A stretch of DNA of 6,456 nucleotides from Moraxellaceae bacterium UBA2031 (GTDB lineage: Bacteria > Pseudomonadota > Gammaproteobacteria > Pseudomonadales > Moraxellaceae): the NCBI GenBank assembly GCA_002333145.1, contig DDBN01000044.1, positions 7,285-13,740 of the forward strand. The letters run 5' to 3'. A program made the translations under genes and the position numbers. Numbering within the stretch: position 1 is the first letter of the stretch; every line of letters starts with the position of its first letter. Positions 5,700 to 6,456 of the stretch are shown here, one piece after another. The notes beneath the pieces are model-generated. The model was not told where the DNA came from and did no database searches. It worked only from the letters and a program-made list of their open reading frames with translations.

Positions 5700-6456
5700 A
5701 TGCCAATCCGGGACTGGCTGATCTCTTTTTTCCCCGAACGCCAGACGATTACGTGGCGAGAAAAGACCCGTATTTCAGTCGCCACCGGCATTAGTATTCT
5801 GCTTACCGGCATGATCAGCAGTTACTTTCTGACCGGCTTAGCGGTGCCGCTACTGGCCATCTCTATGGGGGCATCGGCGGTGCTGCTGTTTGGTGTGCCC
5901 GGTGGTTTGCTGTCTCAGCCTTGGCCATTTATTGGCGGGCATCTGGTGTCGGCAACAATGGGTATCGCGTGTGCACGCTGGGTGGGTGATCCCTGGCTAG
6001 CAGCTGGCTTGGCCGTTGGCTTGTCCATGGGGGCTATGCTGAGTCTGCGCTGCCTGCATCCACCGGGTGGCGCCATCGCTCTTTTTGTCGTGCTGGGTGG
6101 TCAGCAGGTAAGGGATCTTGGCTTTCTGTTTCTTCTTGAGCCGTTAGCCATTAATTTGTTGGTCATGCTGGCGCTGGCGCTGGTCATTAACAACGTCCTG
6201 CCGGGGCATCACTATCCTGCACCCCGTCATGCCCCCAATGTGCATAAGAGTGCCGATGCCAATCCGCTGGAGCGTATGGGGTTGAGCCATGGTGATATTG
6301 AGGCCAGCTTACGCAATATGGGCGTAATGGTGGACGTGTCGGCAGGCGAACTGGAGAGCATTCTGCGTGGTGCTCAGATGCTGGCAGCGGAGCGGCGTCT
6401 GGGCGAGGTGCTGTGCCGGGACATCATGTCTAGCAACATTATTAGTGTGGAATTCA
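5700..6456 (+). CDS. HPP-family integral membrane protein with C-terminal CBS domain, 3'-truncated
   Basis: The reading frame is open from ATG 5700 to the window end (252 residues plus one base), so the gene continues beyond. The start has AGGA nine bases upstream. Residues 20-167 are a membrane domain of about four or five helices matching the HPP family (PF04982): SMGASAVLLFGVP at 55-67, a QPWPFIGGHLVSA segment at 73-85, and the name-giving His120-Pro-Pro-Gly-Gly-Ala125. A soluble linker (about 170-237) follows, and CRDIMSSNIISVE at 239-251 is the typical opening of a CBS domain, which binds adenosyl ligands and often gates transporters. HPP proteins are poorly characterised. Some plant and cyanobacterial members have been linked to nitrite transport; transport here is inference. 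The gene is divergent from the oxidase operon. Confidence 0.9.
   Translation, partial: MPIRDWLISFFPERQTITWREKTRISVATGISILLTGMISSYFLTGLAVPLLAISMGASAVLLFGVPGGLLSQPWPFIGGHLVSATMGIACARWVGDPWLAAGLAVGLSMGAMLSLRCLHPPGGAIALFVVLGGQQVRDLGFLFLLEPLAINLLVMLALALVINNVLPGHHYPAPRHAPNVHKSADANPLERMGLSHGDIEASLRNMGVMVDVSAGELESILRGAQMLAAERRLGEVLCRDIMSSNIISVEF

Noticed and set aside
5336..5812. Small ORFs across the divergent spacer, both strands
   Set aside because: They overlap the oxidase N terminus or the HPP start in other frames, with no family resemblance.
6450..6455. GAATTC at the window end
   Set aside because: A single restriction-site-like hexamer within an intact reading frame carries no evidence of a cloning junction.

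Overview
The window looks like ordinary chromosomal DNA from a gammaproteobacterium. The evidence is gene content and style: a YhiN-type flavoprotein, a tRNA-Arg(CCG) with encoded CCA, sigma70-like promoter elements, and base composition that looks fairly balanced by eye. I cannot name the genus. I see no insertion sequence, phage gene, CRISPR array or integrase.

Layout. (1) 1-927, plus strand: the 3' three quarters of a YhiN/HI0933-family FAD oxidoreductase, cut by the window start. (2) 982-2773, minus strand: a compact three-gene operon, transcribed in the order small exported DnrO-like protein, ArsP-type permease (PF03773) with a Cys-Ser-Cys-Ser motif, then a tiny CSKC thioredoxin-fold protein. 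It converges on gene 1 across a 54-base gap. (3) 2885-2961, minus strand: tRNA-Arg(CCG), with a plausible promoter of its own at 3002-3030. (4) 3068-5508, minus strand: a two-gene operon. The first gene encodes a Tat-exported FAD oxidase of the aldonolactone/alditol oxidase family. The second encodes a PLP enzyme of the ACC deaminase/D-cysteine desulfhydrase family, whose active-site loops look altered. (5) 5700-6456, plus strand: a divergently transcribed HPP-family membrane protein that enters a CBS domain as the window ends. A TATAAT box lies upstream of it.

How the genes work together. The permease and CSKC protein are a recurrent pairing; the likely role is thiol-linked export of a metalloid or organometalloid, but the substrate is not fixed by sequence. 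The oxidase and PLP enzyme are almost certainly co-transcribed, because the second gene starts within 30 bases of the first gene's stop. Their shared pathway is unknown. Several start codons needed a decision: I chose GTG for the oxidase because of a clear Shine-Dalgarno sequence, and an ATG over a possible upstream TTG for the PLP enzyme.

Nothing here clearly forms a new defence or mobile system. The most interesting leads are the altered PLP-enzyme motifs, the exported oxidase/PLP pairing, and the exported DnrO-like protein in the permease operon with a possible operator upstream.
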